From Phaseolus vulgaris (lineage: Eukaryota > Streptophyta > Magnoliopsida > Fabales > Fabaceae), in the NCBI RefSeq assembly GCF_000499845.2, contig NC_023757.2, positions 3,072,118 to 3,136,117 of the forward strand: a DNA stretch of 64,000 bases, written 5' to 3'. The notes below the pieces were generated by a model that made no database searches, was not told the origin of the DNA, and saw only the letters and a list, made by a program, of their open reading frames with translations. Shown piece after piece: positions 22,748-35,300 of the stretch. Made by a program: the position numbers and the translations under genes. Each line of letters begins with the position of its first letter. Position 1 is the first letter of the stretch.

Positions 22748-25400
22748 AAATCACTATTACTTTTTCTCCAACTACTTCAATGTAATATCCACACAACTAT
22801 CACAACTATATATACACAAAAACATTTATTACATAATCAATTTTTTATACATAGTTTCATATACACTCAATATGTTTGATTCAATTACATATAAAAATCA
22901 CAAAAAGTCAAAATATTTAAATAATGAATTAAATGTTTAACTTATAAAAGTTAGCATATTTAAATGAATTAAATGTGATTATGAATGAAAAGAGATTCTT
23001 ATTTAATAGAAAAGTGTTACAATTTCACATATTTTTAAGCTTTCTATACATAAAAGAATTATTTATTACATTATTTTTTAGAGAAATGAAGAAATGCTAT
23101 TATTTTGTATCTTGATAAAATATTTACTATTTTTTTACTTCAATTTATTTTCATTTTTATATGTAAATTAAAAAAAGTGAAATAATATTTATAAAAAGTA
23201 ATTAATAGTGTCTTGATTTTTTTAATAAATTATATAGATAAACAAAAAAATATTTTAAAGTTTGGACAGTTAAAGAAAATTAACGAGTTACGAATATTTT
23301 TATATATAGTAAAAAGGAAACTGACGAGTAATAATATTTAATTTAATAGAAACTACAAGAAGTTAACATATTTAAATGAATTCAATCAGGGTAAAAAATC
23401 AAAGACATTCCCTATTGTTAAAAGTCAACACATTTAAATTTAAATGCATTAAATGTGTGTAAGAACTGAAATCTCATTAATTTATTATAAATTAATTAAG
23501 AGTATTTTCTATAACATTGAGATTAGGATGAGAAATAAAGTTGTTCTGGAAGTATTATTTAAATATATATTATTTAGATGAAAGTTTTTGTTAGAAAATT
23601 TTTGAATTGTGAAGAGTATAGTAATACCAGAATATGGGAATGAGATCCCATCCTCATACTCATTTGGTACTAGTCTCAATTCTCATATTTATTTTTTATT
23701 TTAAATTACTAAAATATTTATAATTTAGTAGACAACGTAAAAAAATCATTTAAAATTTATTATTTATTAATTATTTACTATTTACTATTTATTACTTATA
23801 TATTAATAATTTATTAATTTCTTATTTACTATTTGTTACTTATTTTTATTATTGTCATAACTATTATTATCATTATTATTAAATTACTATTTATATTTTA
23901 ATATATATTAATATAAAATAAAATTATTAGTATTGCTATTATAAAAATTAATAATAATAATAACAACAAGAAAATTATTAATGATATTATTATATTTATT
24001 AGCAAAATTATTTATTATCATGTTTATTATTATTATCATTGTTATTATTACTATTATTAAATTAATATTTTCATTTTAATATATATTAATATAAAATAAA
24101 ATTATTATATTACTATTATCATAAATTAGTAATAATGTTATTATTATATTTATTATGAGAATTATTATTATTATAAATTATTAAATTAACATTTCCATTT
24201 TAATATATATTAATATAAAATAAATTATTAGTATTACTATTATCATCAAATGGCGGAAATAGAGGGACGCATGCCTATGTGTTTGCATTTTTTAAATATC
24301 TTTAAAAGTTTGTCGTGTTCTATTTTTATATAGATATTATATTATAAATTTATGATAATTGTAATTTTATTGAACTAATATATGAAGTAAATTTAAAAAT
24401 ATTATTACAAATTTTACTATATATTTTTATTACATGTTCTATAAAAAAAACACTAATTTACAACAAAAATTATTATTTATAAATAATTTTTTAAAAAAGT
24501 ACAATTTTTGTTAATGAATTTATTTATGAAATTATAATAACAATTGAGTAAATTTCTATTATGTAACAAGAAAACATAATTTATCTTTTGATTAAAATAA
24601 ATAATTTTTAAATGTATTATATTTTAATATTATAAAGGATAAAATTAGAAAACAAAATATGTAAAAGAAAATCATTTTTATACATTGTTATAGATAATTA
24701 TTAAAATAAAAATATATTATTAAATTATAAAAATAGTTTTATTAAAATTAATTATAAAATAAATATAGTTTTTAATATTTTTGTATGCAATTTTTTTATT
24801 GTGTTGGTGGTTTTTTATTAGGAAGAATTATTTGAATTTAGAAAAGGTACTTATTTAAAGGGTAAAATTGTAAGAAATTTGATTTTTTAAGTTTCAATTT
24901 CTTTAAAAAATTTAAAATGTGAATTTTCATTTTTAAATAAATAATTTTTAAATTTATTATATTTTAATATTATAAAGGATAAAATTGAAACTTATTGTAA
25001 TGTTACTCTCTTAACTCAAGTTATCTTTTTCTTTAGGGAGGATAGCAAATTTCAATGTTTACAAGTGTTGGATTCACTCTCCTAGGGTAGCTATATAACA
25101 CTATAAGTGTTTTCCATGAGATTTATCTGGATCTTAGTATTTTAATCTTCTTTAAGCTTTGAAGTTATGAGGTTTGCTCTATTATTTAATTAACATTTTT
25201 GGTATTGTGTAAACTCTGCTTTCTTGGCTTAAAGGAGTGCTCTTTGAACAACATTCTGGAAACATATATCCTTGCCTCTATATATTCTTCTTATGGATTA
25301 AATTCTTTTTATAGACTCTTAACGAAGGTAGTTGTTAAACGATCATTTATAGTCATTTAGCATCTTTAGCTTTTATGCATGTCCAATCCGCGTCTGATAG
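22748..25400. other. Very AT-rich intergenic region, no gene seen
   Basis: Contains TTATTA/AATAAT-rich stretches at 23700-24250, where an ATTAATATAAAATAAAATTATTA motif recurs about three times (near 23910, 24085 and 24210) as a degenerate tandem array. No gene is supported. The right part (24990-25400) may be further decayed retrotransposon sequence leading into the gag-protease remnant. Confidence 0.5.
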
Positions 25401-25859
25401 TTATACTCGTTCTTTATAATGACCTATGGAGATATGTATATTTACTTGTTCTTTAACTAATATTCTTTCATCCTCTTTTATCCATTGAAGTTTGTAAGGT
25501 TTAAGATGTCTAATAGTAATTAAAGTTATCTTGTCTACCAACCTAAAACTACAACAGTTACAACAAGAACCACTATCCATAATCATTGAACAATTGTTTT
25601 CAAAAACTTTATACCTTGTGTGGAATATGTTCTCTCTTTGAGTTTGCTCAAGCTCAAGATGTTGATTTTCAGGTGGTCTTTTAACAAATAATAATTCTCC
25701 TTCCCAATAAGGAATTTGTTCTCCATAATCTAGAACTTCTTCTTCACTAGGTGAAGAAAGAAAATCATTCTGGTTTCCAATGTCTTGATCTTTTAAAACC
25801 GTTGTTCTTCTTTGATAACACTTTGAAGAAATGTGCCTTCTTTCAAAACACTTGAAGCA
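25401..25859 (-). pseudogene. Ty3/gypsy gag zinc knuckle and protease remnant
   Basis: The minus-strand frame is open for about 153 codons. It starts with a perfect CCHC knuckle, CFKCFERRHISSKC (C-x2-C-x4-H-x4-C), then an acidic linker (SSPSEEEVLDYGEQIP), then a retroviral-type aspartic protease start with the active-site DSGS in IMDSGSCCNCCS. It ends YKERV before a stop. The order knuckle-linker-protease is that of a gypsy gag-pol polyprotein. A stop codon directly precedes the knuckle, and no reverse transcriptase frame follows, so it is a dead fragment. Confidence 0.8.
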
Positions 25860-26806
25860 TTAAACAACTCTTGTTATGGTTTCTTTAGAGTTTTATCTAT
25901 ATTTATATTTTTCATTTCCTCTTTGCATTTCTTCTTTAAGTACTAACTCTTTTCTAACCAAATTTTTTCCATAATTTTCACTCGTGATTACATATGTATC
26001 CTTATTATGGTGAAAGAACTTTCATTAGTGTTAAATCAATAACGAGTTATATCCTCACTCATTATAGATATTAAACCAACAACAAATTATATAAACTAAT
26101 TATTCTAATAAATGTTTTGACTATTTTTTTTAATTTATTGATTTGTGTATCTTTCTCATTTATTTTTTAATCAAAACTTGAAAATAATTTTGTAATTTAT
26201 TTCCATTATAAAATATTATTTACATCATAAAATAGTGTTTCCATGCATACTATTTATATTATTTGCATCTAAACAAATTAGAATTCTCAACTTTATGACC
26301 TTTAGTGGATAAAATGTTAAATTAAAATTCTCTGTCTGTTTTTCTTTTATTTTTTTTTATCTCTTCTTCTTGTAACTTATTTATTAAAATCTTTCTAAAC
26401 GTATTTTTTTTCTAAGTATATTTGTTTATCAATCTTAAGTTTATTTTTATGAATTAATGAAATATCCATGGTTTGATACTTAAATAAAATATTCTTTTTT
26501 CTATACATTCGGGTTCCATAAATTTTTTTTTTCTTCTAAATTTCTTATTTATTTATTCTTAAGCATGGATGAGTTAAATTCTTCTGTATTTGAATCATCT
26601 AGACCTAGTTCTCCTTTTTTTGAGTAGAGACTACCGTAATTCTTTCAAGTTTTTCAATCTAATTAGGAGACAATTTACGTTGACTTTGTTAAATAGTTTT
26701 TGACCTAAGAAATTATTCCAGATTAAAAATAAGTAAAAATATAATCTTACTTAAAAAAACTTATATCCGTATTGACTATTTTGCACTATTTTGCACAAGA
26801 ATCTAC
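25860..26806. other. AT-rich flank of the gypsy fragment, no gene seen
   Basis: Contains T-rich and AT-rich sequence only. Minus-strand gag sequence would be expected here if the element were longer, but I could not recognise any. Confidence 0.4.
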
Positions 26807-27163
26807 CGCTATAAGAAAATCATGAAATAACAAATTAGTTGTTATAGTAACTAAATTAGAAACCATTTTAGAAACTAAAAAAAAAAATAGTTTCTAAATT
26901 AGTTTCTATTATTGTTAAATGATTTCTAAATTGCTATCTAATTAGCTACTAAGATTTTTGCTACTAAATTTAGAATCTAAATAATTGGTAGTTAAAACTT
27001 TGATAGCTAATTAGATACCAATTTAGAAACCATTTAACAATAATAGAAACTAATTTAAAAACAATTTTTTTAGTCTCTAAAATGGTTTCTAATTTAATCA
27101 CTATAACAACTAATTATATTTTATCTCTAAAATTAGTTTCTATTTCATGATTTTCTTGTATTG
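26807..27163. mobile_element. Near-palindromic foldback element, copy 2
   Basis: The left end CGCTATAAGAAAATCATGAAAT mirrors the right end TTTCATGATTTTCTTGTATTG. The interior pairs with itself (AAATTGCTATCTAATTAGCTAC against TAGCTAATTAGATACCAATTT). It belongs to the same family as the elements at 16751 and 43583. Confidence 0.85.
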
Positions 27164-28269
27164 CACCCATACTTTCAACCAGATAAAAGTATATTTTTAA
27201 TAGGTTAAAATCATTTTAAAGAAGAATCTTTGATAATTTTAGTCAATTTAAACAACCATATTGCATTTTAATCAATCAAAATAAAACCAAAAAGTAAATG
27301 ATTCTATCAACTCAAACTCAAATGTTATTTAGAGTTGACAATACTCTTAAAATTTGAAGTATGAGTTTTTCTCACATGAATTAAAATTATATATGACCGA
27401 GATATCCATAAAATTATATATGACCCAGATACCCAAATAGTTCTTCTTACATCCAATATTTTTAAACATAATTTTAAAATTCTAAAAATACCCTTTATTC
27501 TAGAAATAAAAGTCCTAAAATAATCCATTATGGAAAATTATATCCACAAGAGCTTTTTTGTTCTAGAAATCTGCAATAAAAAAAATAATACATCAAGGAC
27601 ATTTTTATCTTTTTCACTGGCTTTAAATTGCAATTGCGGGCTATAATATATTTAGGTTTTTACAATTTTTACAATCTTATGTATTTTCACCACAATTAAA
27701 GTTGTTAATTATGCTTCTTATAATTATGTTAGTGTTAATTACAACTTCAATGTATAACATTGCACATTTAAAGAGTAGAATTTATTTTTTTCATCAATAA
27801 ATAACAAATAAATTAAAAAAAACACTTTAGGAATATTCTAATCTAATGAAATTTAGTTACTAGTTATGGAGCTCATGTAGCTACAGAGACATGGAGGACT
27901 CTACTCCATTCAGATCATCATTATTTGATAAAAATTCTTTCAGGTTTGCATGGAGTTCAACATACCAGTTTCTGAATCTTAATTATTTTATTTTTTATTA
28001 TTAATAAAAAAAACAACATAATAAAAGTATCGTATTTTTGCGAAACATCTACTTGATCTATCTGGACCTATGGTGAAAATACTTTAATTGTAGGACAAAA
28101 TTAAAGTTTATACATCCATAAAATTGTTATAAAAGTATCATCAAAACCCATATTTTCATTCATATATACCAATGCAAGATTCATCTATGACATCATTACT
28201 AATTTGAAAAGATAAGAAGGAGAAATTTTCTAGTCTAGTCTAGATTATTCCACAGGATCTTGAGTATGA
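27164..28269. other. Intergenic region, no gene seen
   Basis: At 27370-27440 there is a short repeat (AAATTATATATGACC(G/C)AGATA-CCA, twice). The last 150 bp is the 3' flank of the SOUL pseudogene. No other structure is supported. Confidence 0.5.
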
Positions 28270-29166
28270 TCATTCATACAAGAACCATATCTCATTGACT
28301 CTATCGAAAAGCGTAAAAGGTGGATCGTATTGTGCCGCAATGTAACTTTTTGGAGTAGTGGCAGACCATTTTGTTCCAACAAGACTAGCCTTCAGCAGAT
28401 CAACTTCCTTCTCAACCTTAGGATTTTTCACAAATCCACCAAATTGTCTCACTGCTACAGACGAAGCATTCCATCTCTGAACAGTGAGACCATTTGCTCC
28501 AGCTGGGTCATTTTGGTTCTCTTTTGGCACAAAGAAGCTCACAACACCTGAGGACACAACAACTGAGGACTAATTCACAAGGACACTTTGGTAAACTTTC
28601 AATAATTCAGGTTGTGTTCGGCTTCTGATGTGGTTAATGACGTTTGAGGGGCGATTTGGGTTGGTGTTGTGAGTGGAATTTGGAGACATAGGAACTCGGT
28701 GACCTTCGACAGGGGCGTGGTAGATGCGCTCGAGGTATTTGTACTGGTACAGGTAAATGTTTGGTCTTGAATTTTTGTAAAGTCCTGTTGTAATTCCTTT
28801 ACGTACCCTAATTGGATTTTGAACCCAGTGGATTGTATGAGGCTGGTTGTTTAATACTTTTTTGAGTTAGTTTGATTGTTCCTTATTTAAGTTGGAAGGT
28901 GTTCCTTAATTGGAGGTTGATAAGACGGTAGCTCTTTAGGTATAAGGTTGGGCCACCCCTGAAATGGTTCCCATTTATTTATTTTTTATTGCTGATAAAA
29001 AAAAAACTTCCGAATTTCATAACCCTTGCCCCTCTTCTATCACACTATAGGTGGGACACTCGTATGTTTTGCATGATTTGGAAATTTTCCCTTTAACACT
29101 CAAAAATAATGAAACTAAAACAAGAGATATGAGAATTGAGAATTGCAATGTGGAGGAAGAAGCCAT
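28270..29166 (-). pseudogene. Broken SOUL/heme-binding-like paralogue
   Basis: The 5' piece (about 29000-29166) encodes a signal peptide start MASSSTLQFS, then KGKIS-SCKTYECPTYSV, homologous to exon 1 of the gene at 20742-22741. A one-base shift before the YEIR motif breaks the frame (GGG CAA GGG TTA TGA). The 3' piece (28270-28566) matches exon 2 from SSGVVSFFVPKENQ through QRWNASSVAVRQF to the C-terminus NEIWFLYE, with an in-frame TAG just upstream of it. The region between, which should hold the rest of exon 1, the intron and the MTAPV motif, is missing and replaced by a LINE tail. The gene is dead by deletion, frameshift and insertion. Confidence 0.9.
28575..28999 (+). mobile_element. 5'-truncated LINE (L1-type) tail inside the SOUL pseudogene
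   Basis: The plus-strand frame gives a LINE ORF2 C-terminus (GIWRHRNSVTFDRGVVDA, then VQVNVWS), interrupted by a stop. It is followed by a GGTTGGGCCACCCCTGAAATGG block, a GT-rich tail and a terminal A-run at about 28998-29007. The element at 50999-51528 has the same layout (IWRHMSNCLFKGGVVD, VQ/VKVWSWI, GGTTGGACCACCCCTTAAGTGG, A-run). Direct target repeats were not found, consistent with deletion of pseudogene sequence at the insertion point. Confidence 0.8.
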
Positions 29167-30768
29167 GCTTCACAATTCTTAGTAACCTGTTATAATCTTC
29201 AAAACTCCACACACATATATATAGATGTTTTGACTTGGAAGAAAAAGAAAATACCAATTTGAGATGGTTGTGCTCATAATCTTTGCAACCAATAAATGCT
29301 ATTAAAAGGTAGATTTTGAACATTTTTGTCAGATATCGAAACCTTCATTGTTACAATTCAACCATTTTAGAATTTGTTTTCCAGTAATTTTGCAAAAGTT
29401 AATGTTGTTTGAAGACTAATGAAGTCTATTAAAACATACATGTAACATCATGTGGTGATTGATTACCTATGTTTTTTGGTCTCCTCTCCCACCCAACACT
29501 AGCTAGTATTAAGCATTCTTCCTTCTAAATGAAATAAATAAAATAAGTTTTAAGATTGAAGCAATGGGTTTCATATTTTAAGTACAAATACTCGTTTCTT
29601 CTTTTCTTTAATTATTTTTATCAGTGATTTGATAATTTAGTCATAGTAAAAGAAAAGAAAAATTAAGCTTTTTATGGGTAATATATTTAGATCTTATTTT
29701 CTAACACGTGTTAGTTCCTTTTTTTGTGTGTACATGCTAGTCTTGATTAAGTTTTCTCTGTTTATAGTAAGGAGTTATTCATGAATCTCCATTAAATAAA
29801 AATATATATTTTTTCTTCAGAATTCAAGATAATAACTCAGAGTGAATGAATGAAAAAAATATTTTTTAAATGTTGTTGCTCATCTAGTGAAACTTTATTT
29901 TGATGTGTGCAACTCTCCCAAGCATTGAATTGGACTCTCGATTTCGGATCCCATTTTAGTTTTCATCTCTTAACACGATAAACACACAGCTTTGTAATTT
30001 CTTACTTAACAAACAAAAAAAATCAAACAAGTGACAATGCATGGAGAAGAAAAACATGAATTGGTTCTTCTCAATCTCCTCTTTCTCCAATTATGATCTG
30101 TATCATGAAACCAAAAATAAGCATGCGTGACATGCAACTAACAACACAATCACAATCAGAGACCTAATGCATCTTTATACCTCGAGGAGGCACTTGTTCA
30201 TTCATATGATATGCTAATGCAAACACGATGCCCCTAGTAGGTAAAAACAATGGTGTGAGAGGTAAAGGAATGCAAAATATCCCTTTCTACCTTGTCAAAA
30301 GATTAGTTAATACTCTAAATAATCTTACTATATTCTAATACTTATGAAATAACTTACTTATTTCAAATAATCATTCTTTACGTGATTTTCATGCAAATTT
30401 ATAAATCGTTTGTTATTGTCATATTTTTGTCATGTTTGAGTTACACTTTTATGTATAGATTGCTTATTTGTAATGTTTTTTTTTTTAGAACATGTCAGAC
30501 AAAATTATTTATTATAAATTTTGTTAAATCGAGAATGTGATTATAGATTTTGTTGAATGAGGATGTTAGATGAAGTCATAAGATTTGTTGATGAGACGAG
30601 ATCTTCGTACTCACTTATTCTCCAACTTTATCATACAAAAATTCAATATCTAATTTTATACGATAGACATTAATCGAAATCGTTGATTACAATATTTTAG
30701 ACGAATCCTTTTTTCATATGTCATAATACTAGTTCAAGATAGATGTAAATTTTTTATCCAAATCATTC

Positions 30769-30806
<38 letters not shown>

Positions 30807-31288
30807 TAGAATATTAACTTTTCAAAATATTAGACTAGAGAAGCTATCCCCTTCTATAAATAATTTTCCTTACTTTTTTTAAAAATTTATTTATAAGATA
30901 TACATTATTTTTAAGCACTCTCTTTATCTTAAAAGTCACAAAAAGAAATAATTTTTTCTTAAGTTTCTTTCTCGACAAACTTTCTTTTAGAGAGAATTAA
31001 GAGTTTCTTCAACAACCTTGAAGTTTCACTGGGATAGAATGAAAATAAAAGTTATCAATATTCATGCATCCAACAACTATATGCATGTTTCCAATCAGAG
31101 TCCAGAAAAATACATCATATTGGTAAAAGTATATTTTATTACTTAGAAACTTCTTTATTTTATGTTTTCCGGATGAGAATTCTTTAACTTCTAAGGATAT
31201 CATGATGCACGTTATACTATATATGAATTGAAAGAAAAAAATCCGAGTTGAATAGTTTATTGGACGACAAAAATACGGGAACAAAATC

Positions 31289-31346
<58 letters not shown>

Positions 31347-32260
31347 GTGTGTGTGTGGACCGACCAAGAAAACATAAAATTAAGTAGAAGTATAAGTTGA
31401 AATAACTTCTTTGAACCATTTATTTGACTTTGAACTTTGAATAAAAAGAAAGTGAAGGGAGCACTAACAATTAGAATAAACTAACATAAAACTATTTTAT
31501 TTTAATTAATAATTTTAAATAAAAATTACAAATATGTAACTATATTGAATATTCTCAAAAACATACTTCATCTTTAATTTTTGAATTAAAATCTTAAATA
31601 TGCACTGATGGCTATTTTTCGGAAAAAATAATTTATCAGAGATTCAGGCAAGTTTTTCTATGATAAAAATACTAAGATCGTCTCCCAGAAAAATACTTAA
31701 TAATATTTTTAGTTGCTAAAATTTGATATGTAGAAATTAAAATCATATTTTTATTTCATTTTGAGAGATAAAAAATACTTTTTAAATTTGAAAAATCAAA
31801 ATCACAATTACTCCAATCCCAAAGTTTAATTAGAGAGACTAAGTCCAGAATTCTGCGTAGACTAAAATTATAATTAAACTCCTGTAAAAACACTAATGAC
31901 ATAAATTAAAAAATACAAAAAGTATTATCGAACCCACTTTTTAAATGCATGTTTTAGAATTAATTAAGAGAACATATTAAATAATAAACTAACCACAAAT
32001 TTTTAATAAACCATTTAATAAAATGTGTTTCGTAATAAAAATAATTCCGTCCATATAAAATAACATACATTGCCAACATAGTCGCACGTTAGACACGTGC
32101 AACAGGCATGCTTCCGCCGACCCCAATTTGGCGAGAAAAGTGAGAACAGTGGGCGTTGTTGTGCCCATTTTCTGGGTAACATGGAGTGTGGTCTTAGAAC
32201 GCTGCTTCGTGAATGCTCACTTTGGGATTTTGACCCTTCACTACAATTGCAATGAAAACG
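29167..32260. other. Intergenic region upstream of the hydrolase gene, no gene seen
   Basis: AT-rich, with (AT)n microsatellites at about 30775-30802 and 31313-31340 (the latter continuing into (GT)n). A short GC-richer segment at 32080-32220 with CACGTG-like ACACGTGC lies just upstream of the hydrolase promoter. Short minus-strand frames here lack any recognisable domain. Confidence 0.5.
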
Positions 32261-32267
32261 ATTAGTA

Positions 32268-32275
32268 CTATAAAA
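32268..32275 (+). promoter_or_regulatory. TATA-like element of the hydrolase gene
   Basis: CTATAAAAAAAACCC lies about 75 bp before the ATG at 32346, with a T/C-rich leader between. It is the best core-promoter candidate for the hydrolase gene. Confidence 0.5.
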
Positions 32276-32345
32276 AAAACCCAACTTTGTTCTTTTGTAA
32301 GCGTTTTCGTGATCCCATACACACCCTTGTTAAAGTTCGATCACC

Positions 32346-35300
32346 ATGGAACTCTCTGTGCCCTTCAGATTTCGATCAAGGAACCTCAACTCACCCTTTA
32401 CGCACAAACCCATCAGCCATCCTTTGAAGCATCAACCACCCTTTTCAATCAAGCCCAAGAATTCTACACTGACGGTGAGAGCACTGAGAAAGGCACCTTT
32501 GGAAGGGCTGAGCGATGAGTTGAACGCTATAGCTCGTCGTAACCTTGACTTTGCTTACACTCGAAGAAGGGTCCGCGATGCTTTCATCGAGGTGCACCAG
32601 CAGCTGGATCATTGCTTGTTCAAGGTTAGTTTAGTTTTGACAGAGTGACTGATAGGTATTTTGGAAGAACTCCTTTAGCTGATAAAGATAGGAAAATAAT
32701 TGAAATTAGTTTTTTTTATAGTTTGTTGATTTTTTCTTATCTCTAAATTTGTATTTTTAATTTATACAAGAGCTAATTTTAATTTATGAAAAAACTTGTT
32801 TCATTTTTTTTTATCTTTATGTTTGTCTTTAGAGATCCATCCAAACATCTTGTAGATAAAGGTTTTAATTGAATGAAGTTTGATGTTTACATTTTTGTTT
32901 GTATCTTTAGTATATTATTTGGTATTTGAAAGTGAAGTTTTTAACTATCATTGCTTTGATTGTGGTAACATAAGTTGTATCTTTATCCTAAGGTTTTAAA
33001 CTGTGGTTGTGACCCTTAGGATTGTGGAAATTTGCTTACAAATGTGGTTAATGTGGTTGAGTTGCGATTCACTCAGGTAGACCTGGAAACCTCGACATTG
33101 TTGCCACACTTGCAGTTGCAGCCCTTTAATTAAGTTGTGTTTGGATAAATATTTTCGCAAATACTTTTAGGAGAATATAAAAAAAGAAACAATGAAGTTA
33201 ATTTACCATAAGCAAAATTAGTTTGAGCTTGTTTGGATAAATTTCTTCATAGAAACTTTTTAGAAAAAGAACATAAGAAAAAAATTAAATAAATTTTTCC
33301 GTAAGCTAAAGCTAGCTTGTACTTAAGTTGAAAAGGAGAAGCTAATACAAGAGAACTTCTACAAATTTTAGTTTAAAGTGAAATTTCGTTCATTTTTCTT
33401 CTTATTTTCTTCTTCTAGAAGTATTTATAGAACAAATCATCTAAACATACCCTCTACGTATAAGCTAAGTTGTAAAAACTCTCTTAAAATGGCTGCTCTA
33501 AAAGCGTATTTTTAATTTATTCATAGGCTAATTATTTTCTTTTGTTTTGAAATGCTCATCGAGTTGTATTTAAAGGTCGTTAAAGCCTTGCTTTATAGAA
33601 TCAAGTTATCTATGAACTCCTTTAGTGTTCCTTTAATGGGTATGAGTAGTACTTTGTTCAAGACTCGGTAACTGACTGATGTTTTAACCTCTGTTTCTAG
33701 AATGCTCCTGCTGGGATCAGAACTGAAGAAGTAAGGTTTTCTGCTTAACCTTATTATTTTAAAAAATCCATGAAAATGTTGATGTTCTGAAGTTTTTTCC
33801 TTTTACTTCTTTGTCACCTTGCTAGAAAATGTTATTTACTTTTTATTTTGTTTGAGAGTAGTGGTATGAAACGAATTCAAGGGGATTAGAAATTTTCTGC
33901 AAAAGCTGGATGCCAAGGCCAGAGATTCCACTCAAGGCTTCTGTGTGTTTCTGTCATGGATATGGTGATACTTGCACCTTCTTTTTTGAAGGTTTGTAAC
34001 GGTATATGCCGTCCTAAATGTTTCTAGGGAAAATAAGATTCTGATTTTTGGAGGATTTGGATTTTGTATTCAGGTATAGCCAGGAGAATTGCAGCATCTG
34101 GGTATGGTGTCTTTGCAATGGACTATCCAGGTTTTGGTCTTTCAGAAGGCTTGCATGGTTATATTCCAAAATTTGATTATCTGGTTGATGATGTTATAGA
34201 GCATTATACAAAAATTAAAGGTGTGTCTTTCACTTTTCAGTATCCCTGGTGTCATATTGATCAATGTCGTTATGATTTTCATGCTAAAAGAAATGTTGTT
34301 ATTGATTATGTATTATATTTCAATTGGCAGCCAGGCCTGATCTGAGAGGCTTGCCTCGATTTATATTGGGGCAGTCAATGGGTGGAGCAGTTTCTCTTAA
34401 AGTTCATTTAAGGGAGCCAAATAATTGGGATGGAATGATACTTGTAGCTCCAATGTGTAAAGTAAGCTCATGCTTCTGTACTTCAATTGATGCTAGTTTT
34501 CTTTATTTTTCAAAGTATGATTCAGCTTATTCTTTTATCATGATTATTCCAAACTATAAAAGAAGTCTACCCTGATAAGTGCGTGTTGGTATTACTCATG
34601 AGTTTTAAGCAAATACTGCAATTACAAGCAATTAAGGCTGATGCAGTGACAGTTTCTGTTGTGATGAAATTATAAAGACAACAAGAATTGCAATATTGCA
34701 AGCTTCATTGCAGATGCAAGCTGCAAGCTAAAACAACGTCATTGCTATGTTAAAACACTGATATAAATGGATCTCTGTTTGTTGGCATTGGCAAGTAAAA
34801 AGTATGGTCAGGATTAATTTCTAAAGTGAAGTGTCTCCCTCAAATCCTATTCTTTAATAAAGATGAGGGACTACTATAATGCCATTTTCAATGCCTCTGA
34901 TGAAATATAAATAAAAATGTAATATATTTCATAGAACTGTGAGATTTACTCATGTATCGACCTGATTTAAAAGTATATTTTCCTAACCTTTTATGTTGTT
35001 TACTATTCAACTATGCTACGATATTTGAACCACGTAGAGACTACTATTACTTCATTTTTAAGTCAATTGTAGCAGTTTTACCAGCACTGCACATATTTCG
35101 TTGGATGTTCATATTAAGTATATATCTGAAAATTATGGTGTAAATTGAATTTATACAAAAAAATATGCAAAGTTATAAAGCAACGACTTTTGGATAATAT
35201 TCTTCTTTGCTGGATTTTCCTAGATTTGATGTGTGTGTATTGAATGCCATACTAGGATTTAGTTAAAGAATGAATATTCTGAGACTAGAAAGCTGTCCCT

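Noticed and set aside
22647..22940. Plus-strand frame over the SOUL signal-peptide exon
   Set aside because: It is antisense to a well-supported exon and continues into AT-rich promoter DNA without a domain.
31009..31419. Minus-strand frame of 136 codons with an Ile/Tyr repeat
   Set aside because: It spans an (AT)n/(GT)n microsatellite that creates the YIYIYIYI peptide; no domain on either side.
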